From NCBI GenBank assembly GCA_015222255.1, contig JADFUX010000113.1:1-11256 (forward strand): DNA of 11,256 nt, written 5' to 3'. The position numbers and the translations under genes are program-made. Each line of letters starts with the position of its first letter. The first letter of the stretch is position 1. The notes below the pieces were generated by a model. That model worked only from the letters and a program-made list of their open reading frames with translations, did no database searches and was not told the origin of the DNA. Below are positions 1 to 5,657 of the stretch, one piece after another. This DNA comes from Chloroflexota bacterium. Its GTDB lineage: Bacteria > Chloroflexota > Dehalococcoidia > GIF9 > AB-539-J10.

Positions 1-125
1 ATATACTTGGCGGGTTGCCTATGTTAGTATATCAAGGAGTTGCTTCCTTTGAGTTATGGACGCAAAGGAAAGGACCAGTTGACATAATGCTCAAGAAGGC
101 TGAGGAGGTATTGGAGAGGTGCTAA
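1..125 (+). CDS. aroE: Shikimate dehydrogenase, C-terminal end (partial)
   Basis: Reading frame from position 3 to the TAA at 123-125 gives 40 residues, beginning ILGGLPMLVYQG and continuing through FELWTQRKGPVDIM. This matches the usual C-terminal helix of AroE, where a Gly-x-x-Met-Leu-x-x-Gln segment is followed by Phe-Glu-Leu-Trp-Thr and a Pro-Val-x-x-Met segment. The enzyme reduces 3-dehydroshikimate to shikimate with NADPH in the cytoplasm. The catalytic and NADP-binding parts lie upstream, outside the window. The last 7 bases overlap the start of sppA, and aroC and aroKB follow on the same strand, which supports the identification. It is the only coding evidence in the first 118 bases. 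Confidence 0.85.
   Translation, partial: ILGGLPMLVYQGVASFELWTQRKGPVDIMLKKAEEVLERC
103..109 (+). promoter_or_regulatory. Ribosome binding site of sppA
   Basis: AGGAGGT lies inside the aroE end, 9 bases before the GTG at 119. It decides for the GTG start and implies sppA is translated on the aroE message. Confidence 0.7.
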
Positions 126-1054
126 AGAGGAAAGTGCCTATTATCGGCCTGGTTGCTGTACTGGTTGTAGCTGTTCTAGTTCCCTCTAGCTGTACGTTTG
201 CAGGGGATAAGATTGCTGTGATTCCTCTCAGTGGTTCCATAATGGCAGAAAGCACTTCGTTGTTTTATGGCCCAGTCATTACTCCGGACTTGGTGAAGGA
301 GCAACTGAATAGGGCGGAACAGGATATGGCGGTTAAGGCAATAGTCCTCCGCATAGAGAGCCCCGGTGGGCTAGTGGCACCGTGCCAGGAAATCCTGGGG
401 GAGATAGAAGAAGTCAGGCGATCAAAGCCGATTATTGTGAGCATGGGGAGCATGGCTGCCTCTGGCGGCTATTATATCTCGGCTAAGGCTGACAAGATCG
501 TGGCTCTTCCAGGCACATTGACGGGAAGCATTGGGGTTATCTCTCAAATACCTAATGTTAAAGGGCTTTATGAGAAACTGGGAATTGAAATTCAAACATT
601 TAAAGGTGGCAAGTACAAGGATATGTATTCAGGATTAAGGGAACTGACGCCTGAAGAAAAAGAGATTATGCAAGAGATGACTGATGAGTATTATGAGCAA
701 TTCGTCGAAGTAGTAGCTGAGGGCAGGGGGCTTAGTAAGCAGGAAGTGAGAGAATTGGCTACCGGTCAGCTTTACATCGGTACTGAAGCCAAAGAACTGG
801 GCCTGATTGATGAGCTGGGTGGGTTGGATACAGCTATAGATTTGGCAGCGGACCTAGCCGGTGTTGAAGCTCCTAGCGTAGAGTACTACATGCCCAAGCG
901 GACATCGCTATTGGAATCACTTCTGGGGTTGGACTTGGGCGTTTTGGTTGATATTATCCAGATGAAACTTCTGGGATTAAGGGGGCAGGACGTAGTCCTG
1001 CTAGAAACCTTATCTCATAGCTATCCTCAACCTCAATATCTGTACCAAAGCTAA
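119..1054 (+). CDS. sppA: Signal peptide peptidase SppA, short single-domain form (S49 family)
   Basis: A 311-residue membrane-anchored serine protease expected to cleave leftover signal peptides on the outer face of the membrane. Residues 7-23 form a hydrophobic N-terminal segment, followed by VPSSC, a poor lipobox (Pro at -3), so lipid attachment at Cys25 is possible but uncertain. The S49 core follows: Ser-Pro-Gly-Gly at 81-84, SMAASGGYY at 111-119 with presumed nucleophile Ser115, and GKYKDMYSG at 164-172 with presumed general-base Lys167. These are the Ser/Lys dyad positions of the Bacillus-type short SppA; the long E. coli form has two such domains. The GTG start at 119 is chosen for AGGAGGT at 103-109. 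It overlaps the aroE end by 7 bases, and its TAA shares a base with the aroC ATG. Nothing in the protein links it to aromatic synthesis. Confidence 0.9.
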   Translation: MLKRKVPIIGLVAVLVVAVLVPSSCTFAGDKIAVIPLSGSIMAESTSLFYGPVITPDLVKEQLNRAEQDMAVKAIVLRIESPGGLVAPCQEILGEIEEVRRSKPIIVSMGSMAASGGYYISAKADKIVALPGTLTGSIGVISQIPNVKGLYEKLGIEIQTFKGGKYKDMYSGLRELTPEEKEIMQEMTDEYYEQFVEVVAEGRGLSKQEVRELATGQLYIGTEAKELGLIDELGGLDTAIDLAADLAGVEAPSVEYYMPKRTSLLESLLGLDLGVLVDIIQMKLLGLRGQDVVLLETLSHSYPQPQYLYQS

Positions 1055-2295
1055 TGGGACAATTTCGCTTCCTCACCGCGGGAGAATCCCATGGGAAGGG
1101 ATTGACCACCATAGTTGAGGGAATGGTAGCCGGCCTTCCCCTGGAGGCAGCCCATATCAACAAGGAACTCAAACGCCGGCAGCAAGGCTATGGGCGTGGC
1201 CCCCGCATGGCAATAGAAGAGGACAAGGCTGAAATCATCTCAGGGATCCGCTATGGACTTACTATAGGCAGTGCTATTGCTCTCTTCGTGCCCAACCGAG
1301 ATTGGCAAAACTGGCAGGAAACAATGAGTGTTGCTCCTGTACAGAAGGAAGCAGAGGCTGTAACTCGGCCGCGTCCGGGACATGCGGACCTCGCCGGAGT
1401 GATTAAGTACGGGCTTAAGGATATTCGGCCGATCCTGGAAAGAGCTAGTGCTCGGGAAACAGCGGCCAGAGTAGCTGCTGGAGCCATAGCTAGAAGGTTT
1501 CTGGAGGAACTCGGCATCGCCATCCACAGCCATACCGTAGCCATTGGCGGTGTCACAGCGTCATTGCGAGATGATTGCCTCCCTCATTGCAAGCCAGGCG
1601 AAGCAGCCTCGATAGATTGGCAGCAAGTCGAAGGTTCCCCAGTCCGCTGTGCTGACGCTGAAAGGGAAAAGGAGATGATGGCAGCTATTGATAAGGCCAA
1701 GGCTGAGGGAGATACGTTAGGTGGCGTCTTCGAGGTAATCGCTGTTGGTGTGCCTATTGGCTTGGGTAGTCATGTCCACTGGGATCGGCGCCTTGATGGC
1801 AGAGTTGCCCAGGCGATAATGAGCATCAATGCTGTGAAGGCGGTGGAAATTGGTGCGGGGTTTGGTTTGGCCGAGCTTAAAGGCTCTCAGGCGCATGATG
1901 TTATCGAACCTGGCCCCACTGTTAGTGCGAGCCGAAGCTCCGAGCGGAGCGAGGAGGCAGCGAAGCAATCTCCACCTTGGCGCCATGCTACCAATCGTGC
2001 TGGTGGCATAGAGGGCGGCATAAGCAATGGGGAAGACATAATAGTCGGGGCTGTGGTCAAGCCCATTGCTACCTTGGCTAACCCTTTGCCTTCGGTAGAC
2101 CTCCTGAGTGGTGAAACTGTCAAGGCCCATTACGAGCGTAGCGATATTTGTATTGTTCCTGCTGCCGGTGTAATCGCTGAAGCGATGCTGGCTATTGTCC
2201 TAGCAGATGCTTGCCTGGAGAAGTTCGGCGGGGATAACCTGAAGGAGACCTTGGCAAACTACCGTGAATATGAATTGTCAATAGGCAGGGACTAG
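1054..2295 (+). CDS. aroC: Chorismate synthase with an extra repeat-encoded loop
   Basis: Catalyses the last common step of aromatic synthesis: loss of phosphate from 5-enolpyruvylshikimate-3-phosphate to give chorismate, using reduced FMN. Family signatures are all present: GESHG at 10-14, GYGRGPRM at 45-52, RPGHADLAG near 107-115, ERASARETA at 129-137, and NRAGGIEGGISNGE at 314-327. Length is 413 residues, above the usual 360-400. The excess sits between HD (281-282) and N314. Residues 291-307 there are encoded by a REP-like repeat and are rich in Ser, Arg, Glu and Lys. The rest aligns with the family without breaks, so the enzyme is probably active. The ATG at 1054 overlaps the sppA stop as TAATG. 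I see no good Shine-Dalgarno before it, so translation probably depends on ribosomes finishing sppA. Confidence 0.95.
   Translation: MGQFRFLTAGESHGKGLTTIVEGMVAGLPLEAAHINKELKRRQQGYGRGPRMAIEEDKAEIISGIRYGLTIGSAIALFVPNRDWQNWQETMSVAPVQKEAEAVTRPRPGHADLAGVIKYGLKDIRPILERASARETAARVAAGAIARRFLEELGIAIHSHTVAIGGVTASLRDDCLPHCKPGEAASIDWQQVEGSPVRCADAEREKEMMAAIDKAKAEGDTLGGVFEVIAVGVPIGLGSHVHWDRRLDGRVAQAIMSINAVKAVEIGAGFGLAELKGSQAHDVIEPGPTVSASRSSERSEEAAKQSPPWRHATNRAGGIEGGISNGEDIIVGAVVKPIATLANPLPSVDLLSGETVKAHYERSDICIVPAAGVIAEAMLAIVLADACLEKFGGDNLKETLANYREYELSIGRD
1924..1974 (+). repeat. REP-like dispersed repeat copy 1, in frame inside aroC
   Basis: A GC-rich stretch with a perfect 6-base inverted repeat, GCTCCG (1937-1942) AG CGGAGC (1945-1950), and two direct CGAAGC copies (1933-1938, 1961-1966). 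Read on the minus strand it contains GGAGATTGCTTCG, shared with copy 2 at 3506 apart from one base. From memory, elements of the form GAGATTGCTTCG...GCAATGACA are scattered through many bacterial genomes and appear in translations as strings like SSERSEEAAKQS. The copy here encodes AroC residues 291-307 without breaking the frame. Boundaries are approximate. Confidence 0.65.
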
Positions 2296-2308
2296 AGTAA
2301 ACTGGAGA

Positions 2309-2536
2309 GTGAAACTACCGAGGATTACAGGGAAGGAGGTAGAGCGAGGATTATTAAGAGCGGGATGGTATATTCACCACTCGAAGGGATCTCACTTTTA
2401 TTACAAGCACCAAGATTCTCCGGGGAGAAGGGTGACCATTCCGATGCATGCTGGGCAAACTCTAGCGCCTAAGACTCTTGAGGGCATATTGGAACAAGCT
2501 GGTCTAAGTGCCGAAGAGCTCATCAAGCTGCTTTAA
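2309..2536 (+). CDS. hicA: HicA-type mRNA interferase toxin
   Basis: A 75-residue protein of the HicA (YcfA-like) family, toxins that cleave mRNA and tmRNA during translation and are blocked by HicB. It shows the compact dsRNA-binding-like layout: an N-terminal Gly-Lys-Glu-Val helix (residues 8-18), Gly19-Trp20, then KGSHFYY at 26-32 with the conserved Gly-Ser-His and presumed catalytic His29. A strand with VTIPMHAG (42-49) and a C-terminal helix LEGILEQAGLS follow. Its length is typical. The GTG start at 2309 follows the aroC stop by 13 bases; GGAG at 2304-2307 is closer to the start than ideal. hicB follows 8 bases after the stop, the usual toxin-antitoxin order. It appears intact. Its position inside a biosynthetic operon suggests insertion. 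Confidence 0.88.
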   Translation: MKLPRITGKEVERGLLRAGWYIHHSKGSHFYYKHQDSPGRRVTIPMHAGQTLAPKTLEGILEQAGLSAEELIKLL

Positions 2537-2544
2537 GGGTTAAG

Positions 2545-2751
2545 ATGATAAGTTATACAGTGGTTCTGGAATACAACGAGGGCTATTATACAGTGACCGT
2601 GCCAGCTTTGCCTGGATGTATTACCCAAGGGCGGACGAAAGAAGAAGCTCTTGAGCACGCTAAAGAGGCTATACAAGGCTATTTGGAGTCTATGCGGAAA
2701 GATGGGCTCGCGATACCCGAAGATGTAGAGCTGGCAGAAGTAGCCGTCTAG
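2545..2751 (+). CDS. hicB: HicB-type antitoxin, short form without DNA-binding domain
   Basis: A 68-residue protein with the HicB partial RNase H fold: ISYTVVLEYNEGYYTVTVP, then the diagnostic ALPGCITQGRTKEEAL (21-36) and a helix AKEAIQGYLESM. This domain binds HicA and covers its active site. Many HicB proteins carry a C-terminal helix-turn-helix or ribbon-helix-helix domain for autorepression. This one stops after EDVELAEVAV, so it probably cannot bind an operator itself. The ATG at 2545 is preceded by AAGGG at 2535-2539, which overlaps the hicA stop, so the two are likely translated in sequence. The pair looks complete and could be functional. Confidence 0.88.
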   Translation: MISYTVVLEYNEGYYTVTVPALPGCITQGRTKEEALEHAKEAIQGYLESMRKDGLAIPEDVELAEVAV

Positions 2752-2979
2752 TCTCCTGTGCTTTAGTAATCTTAAGTGTTTTCCGACAGGCTTACGGGGA
2801 ATATCGGTCAAGATAGAAAGCTCTAGCGAAAGGCATCCTAGCTGTTTGCTTCCTGAAGCAGACACGCAACAGACACTTTAGGAGCTTCGCCTGCAGTAAC
2901 TACCTCGAAATCTGAAACTAGGCAACTCTCTTGCTCGAATCTGGCTTTTTCAATATACTGACCAAGGATACTAAGGGAG
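2752..2979 (+). other. Intergenic gap between hicB and aroKB
   Basis: 228 bases without a supported gene. It holds a small hairpin-like palindrome centred on GCTTCCTGAAGC (2848-2859, no T-run) and a candidate promoter just before aroKB. Compared with the tight spacing upstream, this gap may mark the right edge of whatever brought hicAB in. Confidence 0.5.
2931..2959 (+). promoter_or_regulatory. Candidate promoter for aroKB
   Basis: TATACT at 2954-2959 (5 of 6 matches to the -10 consensus) lies 17 bases after TTGCTC at 2931-2936 (3 of 6 to the -35). Transcription would start near 2966, leaving a leader of about 14 bases before the ATG at 2980. It is the best candidate in the gap but weak. Confidence 0.35.
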
Positions 2980-4668
2980 ATGGGCAGGCACGCGAACAAT
3001 ATCGTCCTGACAGGCTTTTCGGGTACTGGCAAATCGTTGGTGGCCGAAGAAGTAGCTCACGGGCTGAATTGGAGTTTCATCGATACGGATCGTGAAATAG
3101 TCCGATTGGCTGGCAAGCCGATCGCTGATATTTTCCAGCAGGATGGGGAGAGCAGGTTTAGGGAGCTGGAACGAGAGGTAATAGAAGGGGCCTGCCGTCA
3201 AAAACAGGCGGTCATATCTGTTGGTGGTGGTGCTATCGTTGACCCTGGAAACTATGAACTCCTTGCGCAAGGGGGGTTGATTATTTGCCTTGAAGCTAAG
3301 TTGGAGACAATCTATCAACGCTTATTTCAGGATGCTCCTTATGGCTCGGAACCAGAAGTTCGCCCTCTTTTGTCTGATAACAATCCTCTGGAACGTATCA
3401 GGCAGCTTAAGGCGTCACGACAGCCTTACTATGCTAATGTTGACTGGACGGTTCACACTGATAGGCTGAGCATTAGTCAAGTGGCTGAAGAGGTGATAAG
3501 AGCTTGGGGATTGCTTCGTCGCTACGGTCGTCGCAATGACACCAAGAAAAGCGCTCACAATAACGTGGATGAAGACATTGCGTGCAGGGTGGAAACTGCT
3601 ACTCAGAGCTATCCGATTTTCGTTGGCTATGGGCTATTGGATAGGATAGGGGAAAAGATGAGAGGAGCCGGTTTATCTGGAAAGACTATTGTGATTAGCG
3701 ATGAATCTGTATTTTCCATCTATGGTAAAAAGGTGGAAAGGATCCTTAGGGACGTTGGCTTCACAGTTGACTCCTTTGTGGTGCCGCCAGGTGAAGCAAC
3801 GAAGAATGTCCATTCTGCCGCCAGGATCTATGACTTTCTGGTAGCGCATCGAGCGGAGCGGGACGATGTTATTGTTGCCTTGGGTGGTGGCATGGTGGGT
3901 GACTTAGCTGGTTTTGTGGCAGCGACTTTTCTGCGCGGTATGCCCTGGGTTCAGGTGCCCACCAGTCTAGTAGCTATGGTTGACGCCAGCATTGGAGGCA
4001 AAGTGGGTGTTAACCATCCTCAAGGGAAAAACCTTGTTGGCTCTTTCTACCAGCCTGGCTTTGTCCTTGCCGATGTTCAGGCTTTGACTAGCTTACCTCG
4101 GCGTGAGCTGGCTTCAGGATGGGCTGAGGTAATTAAGTACGGCTTCATTGTGGATAAGGATTTCTTCAAGTTTCTGGAAGCTGATGCCGATAAGTTGACA
4201 GGATTGGAGCCAAATGCGGTTACGCAAGCTATTGCTCGCAGTGCCGCTATCAAGGCCGAGATCGTCAGTGAAGATGAGAGGGAAAAAGGTAAACGTACCA
4301 TTTTGAATTATGGGCATACCATCGCTCACGGCTTAGAGACAGCTACCCAATACGGGCGCTTTCTTCATGGTGAAGCGGTGGCTATTGGCATGATGGGTGC
4401 AGCTAAGCTGAGCCAAAGGCTGGGACTGCTATCTTCGGATGTGGTCAAGCAACAGCAATCCCTGTTAGAAAGATTTGATTTGCCTATAAGCTTTTCTGGT
4501 GTGGATTTGGCTGAGGTATTGAGAGCTATCGAACTGGATAAGAAGACGAGGGGAAAGAAAATCCGCTGGGTTCTTTTGGAAGATATAGGCAGGGTGCTGA
4601 TTCGTAGCGACGTGCCAGAGGAAGATGTGATGGGCGTTCTGCAGGAGCTGTCAGAGCCAGGAATATGA
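2980..4668 (+). CDS. aroKB: Fused shikimate kinase / 3-dehydroquinate synthase
   Basis: A 562-residue bifunctional cytoplasmic enzyme of the shikimate pathway. The N-terminal domain (about 1-175) is AroK, which phosphorylates shikimate: P-loop GFSGTGKS at 12-19, IDTD at 34-37, SRFRE at 58-62, GGG at 82-84, lid RPLL at 128-131. The C-terminal domain (about 203-562) is AroB, which makes 3-dehydroquinate from DAHP using NAD and a metal ion: GGGMVGD at 302-308, SIGGKVGVNHPQGKN at 337-351, presumed metal ligands Glu383, His446 and His463. The catalytic reactions are not consecutive (steps 2 and 5). AroKB fusions are known, for example in Thermotoga. The joint at 176-188 (WGLLRRYGRRNDT) is encoded by a REP-like repeat. 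A TGA at 2959-2961 limits the frame and ATG 2980 is the only good start; AAGGGAG abuts it, AAGGA at 2964-2968 is better spaced. Confidence 0.95.
   Translation: MGRHANNIVLTGFSGTGKSLVAEEVAHGLNWSFIDTDREIVRLAGKPIADIFQQDGESRFRELEREVIEGACRQKQAVISVGGGAIVDPGNYELLAQGGLIICLEAKLETIYQRLFQDAPYGSEPEVRPLLSDNNPLERIRQLKASRQPYYANVDWTVHTDRLSISQVAEEVIRAWGLLRRYGRRNDTKKSAHNNVDEDIACRVETATQSYPIFVGYGLLDRIGEKMRGAGLSGKTIVISDESVFSIYGKKVERILRDVGFTVDSFVVPPGEATKNVHSAARIYDFLVAHRAERDDVIVALGGGMVGDLAGFVAATFLRGMPWVQVPTSLVAMVDASIGGKVGVNHPQGKNLVGSFYQPGFVLADVQALTSLPRRELASGWAEVIKYGFIVDKDFFKFLEADADKLTGLEPNAVTQAIARSAAIKAEIVSEDEREKGKRTILNYGHTIAHGLETATQYGRFLHGEAVAIGMMGAAKLSQRLGLLSSDVVKQQQSLLERFDLPISFSGVDLAEVLRAIELDKKTRGKKIRWVLLEDIGRVLIRSDVPEEDVMGVLQELSEPGI
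3506..3541 (+). repeat. REP-like dispersed repeat copy 2, at the AroK/AroB joint
   Basis: The stretch starts GGGGATTGCTTCG and ends TCGCAATGACA. It contains the inverted pair ATTGC (3510-3514) and GCAAT (3533-3537). It agrees closely with the widespread element remembered as GAGATTGCTTCG...CGCAATGACA and shares its GATTGCTTCG core with the minus strand of copy 1 in aroC. It encodes residues 176-188, an Arg-rich linker directly after the last kinase helix. Confidence 0.65.
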
Positions 4669-4772
4669 TTGCGCCAATCCCGGATAGGTCGCTTTCAAAT
4701 TACATGGAGGTATTGGAGCCTCGTGAGTTAGCGCTACATACCCGTACAGGCATTGTCTCTGCATTCATTTGA
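4665..4772 (+). CDS. Possible 35-residue ORF overlapping the aroKB stop
   Basis: ATGA at 4665-4668 combines a start codon with the aroKB TGA. The frame runs 35 codons to the TGA at 4770-4772, encoding a peptide beginning MIAPIPDRSLSNYM. I do not recognise it. The overlap is typical of coupled genes, but the ORF is short, has no membrane segment or known motif, and could be chance. It might also be the start of a decayed downstream gene. Low confidence that it is expressed. Confidence 0.2.
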   Translation: MIAPIPDRSLSNYMEVLEPRELALHTRTGIVSAFI

Positions 4773-4936
4773 GTTAGAAAGTAGAGAAGCTGAACTTCGG
4801 CTACCATTTGGGCCACGCAGCTTGTTCATCATTTAGAAGGTTTCCAATTGGAGCTTGGAGTCTGGCTAACGTTTCTAGCAGTGAATCCTAGCCGGGGCCA
4901 TTATGCTACTGAGTGCGACTTGGGTGATAGCTTACC
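4669..4936. other. Convergent intergenic region
   Basis: Between aroKB (plus) and the clpP side (minus) I see no recognisable large gene. Short ORFs in several frames match nothing known. No hairpin followed by a T-run was found, so the terminators of the two converging operons are not obvious. Two mutually exclusive 6-base pairings occur: ACTGAG (4908-4913) with CTCAGT (4936-4941), and GCGACT (4915-4920) with AGTCGC (4939-4944). A partial tRNA-like 3' end at about 4880-4900 was examined and rejected. Confidence 0.5.
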
Positions 4937-5032
4937 TCAGTCGCGCCTCTTGGTGCCAATGATAAGCCACACCGTTGCAGCGACGATGAGTATCGAAACG
5001 ACAATGATGGTAATTATGCCTGCTGTGTCCAC
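4937..5032 (-). CDS. Possible 31-residue single-span membrane peptide downstream of clpP
   Basis: On the minus strand a GTG at 5032 opens a 31-codon frame ending in TGA at 4937-4939. The peptide begins MDTAGIITIIVV, has an unbroken hydrophobic core (about residues 5-26) and ends in a basic tail, GTKRRD. This is the layout of a small inner-membrane peptide with a positive cytoplasmic end. GAGG lies 6 bases before the GTG, and the frame begins 21 bases after the clpP stop, so it could be the last gene of the aspS-clpP operon. A random 31-codon frame with such consistent hydrophobicity and a basic end is uncommon but not impossible. No family is recognised. Confidence 0.4.
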   Translation of the reverse strand: MDTAGIITIIVVSILIVAATVWLIIGTKRRD

Positions 5033-5053
5033 ACTCGACCTCGATACTTGTTA

Positions 5054-5656
5054 TTACTTGGCCGGCTTGCTAAGTATCTCATCCACAATCCCGTATTCCA
5101 CTGCTTGCTCGGCGTTAAGATAGAAATCCCTGTCGGTATCGTGAGCAATCTTTTCGACAGGCTGCCCAGTATGTTTAGCTATGATGCTGCGTATCATCTC
5201 CTGCATGCGCATTATCTCACGGGCAGCGATTTCAATATCGGCCGCTTGTCCCTGGGCACCACCCACCGCTTGGTGGAGATGTATCGTAGAGCTAGGCAAA
5301 GCGTATCTCTTGCCTTTAGTGCCGGCGCAAAGAAGCAACGTGCCCATGCTAGCTGCTAGGCCAACGCAAATAGTGGATACATCACAGCGCAGAAGCTGCA
5401 TAGTGTCGTAGATGGCTAGGCCAGCGCTAATGATCCCTCCGGGACAATGAACATAAAGGCTCACGTCCTTATCCGGAGCCTCTCTTTCCAAATAGAGGAG
5501 CTGAGCAATAATAAGATTGGCTATCTGGTCATTGATAGGCACGCCTAGGAAAACAATTCTTTCTCTGAGCAGTAGAGAATATATATCGAAAGCCCGTTCG
5601 CCACGAGCACCACTCTCGGTCACCATAGGGACTACGACTTGTGACACTGTCTCCAT
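5054..5656 (-). CDS. clpP: ATP-dependent Clp protease proteolytic subunit
   Basis: A 200-residue serine protease subunit that forms a double seven-membered ring and degrades proteins fed by a Clp ATPase. Numbered from METVSQ, the catalytic triad is Ser103 in GLAASMGT, His128 in IHLHQ, and Asp173 in AHDTDRD. The family blocks PGGIISAGLAIYDTM and GGAQGQAADIEIAAREI are present. The usual Ile-His-Gln-Pro around the histidine reads LHQA here, a small departure. I start at 5656: AGGAGG sits 9 bases before it on the minus strand, it is one base after the tig stop, and 200 residues is the usual size. ATGs at 5665 and 5686 give 203 and 210 residues but are poorly spaced from the ribosome site or overlap tig. 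clpX, the usual next gene, is absent here. Confidence 0.96.
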   Translation of the reverse strand: METVSQVVVPMVTESGARGERAFDIYSLLLRERIVFLGVPINDQIANLIIAQLLYLEREAPDKDVSLYVHCPGGIISAGLAIYDTMQLLRCDVSTICVGLAASMGTLLLCAGTKGKRYALPSSTIHLHQAVGGAQGQAADIEIAAREIMRMQEMIRSIIAKHTGQPVEKIAHDTDRDFYLNAEQAVEYGIVDEILSKPAK

Positions 5657-5657
5657 T

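Noticed and set aside
1717..2130. Minus-strand frame of 137 codons inside aroC
   Set aside because: It is a shadow of aroC with no protein features, and the plus-strand frame is a clear family member.
2844..2861. Hairpin around GCTTCCTGAAGC as a terminator after hicB
   Set aside because: The loop is too tight and there is no following T-run.
2838..3032. Minus-strand 64-codon frame, with ILGQYIEKARFEQ faintly like a HicB or related N-terminus
   Set aside because: Resemblance is limited to a few residues, the start lies inside aroKB, there is no ribosome site, and the rest lacks any HicB motif.
4875..4903. tRNA-like 3' end (GTGAATCCTAGCCGGGGCCA)
   Set aside because: No proper T-arm, no matching 5' acceptor strand and no anticodon arm upstream.
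4908..4944. Alternative pairings ACTGAG/CTCAGT and GCGACT/AGTCGC as a riboswitch or terminator
   Set aside because: Six-base stems with long loops and no T-run occur often by chance; kept only as a note in the intergenic entry.
4848..5359. Plus-strand frames of 91 and 103 codons across the clpP end
   Set aside because: They are antisense to clpP and the membrane-peptide frame and show no domain or ribosome site.
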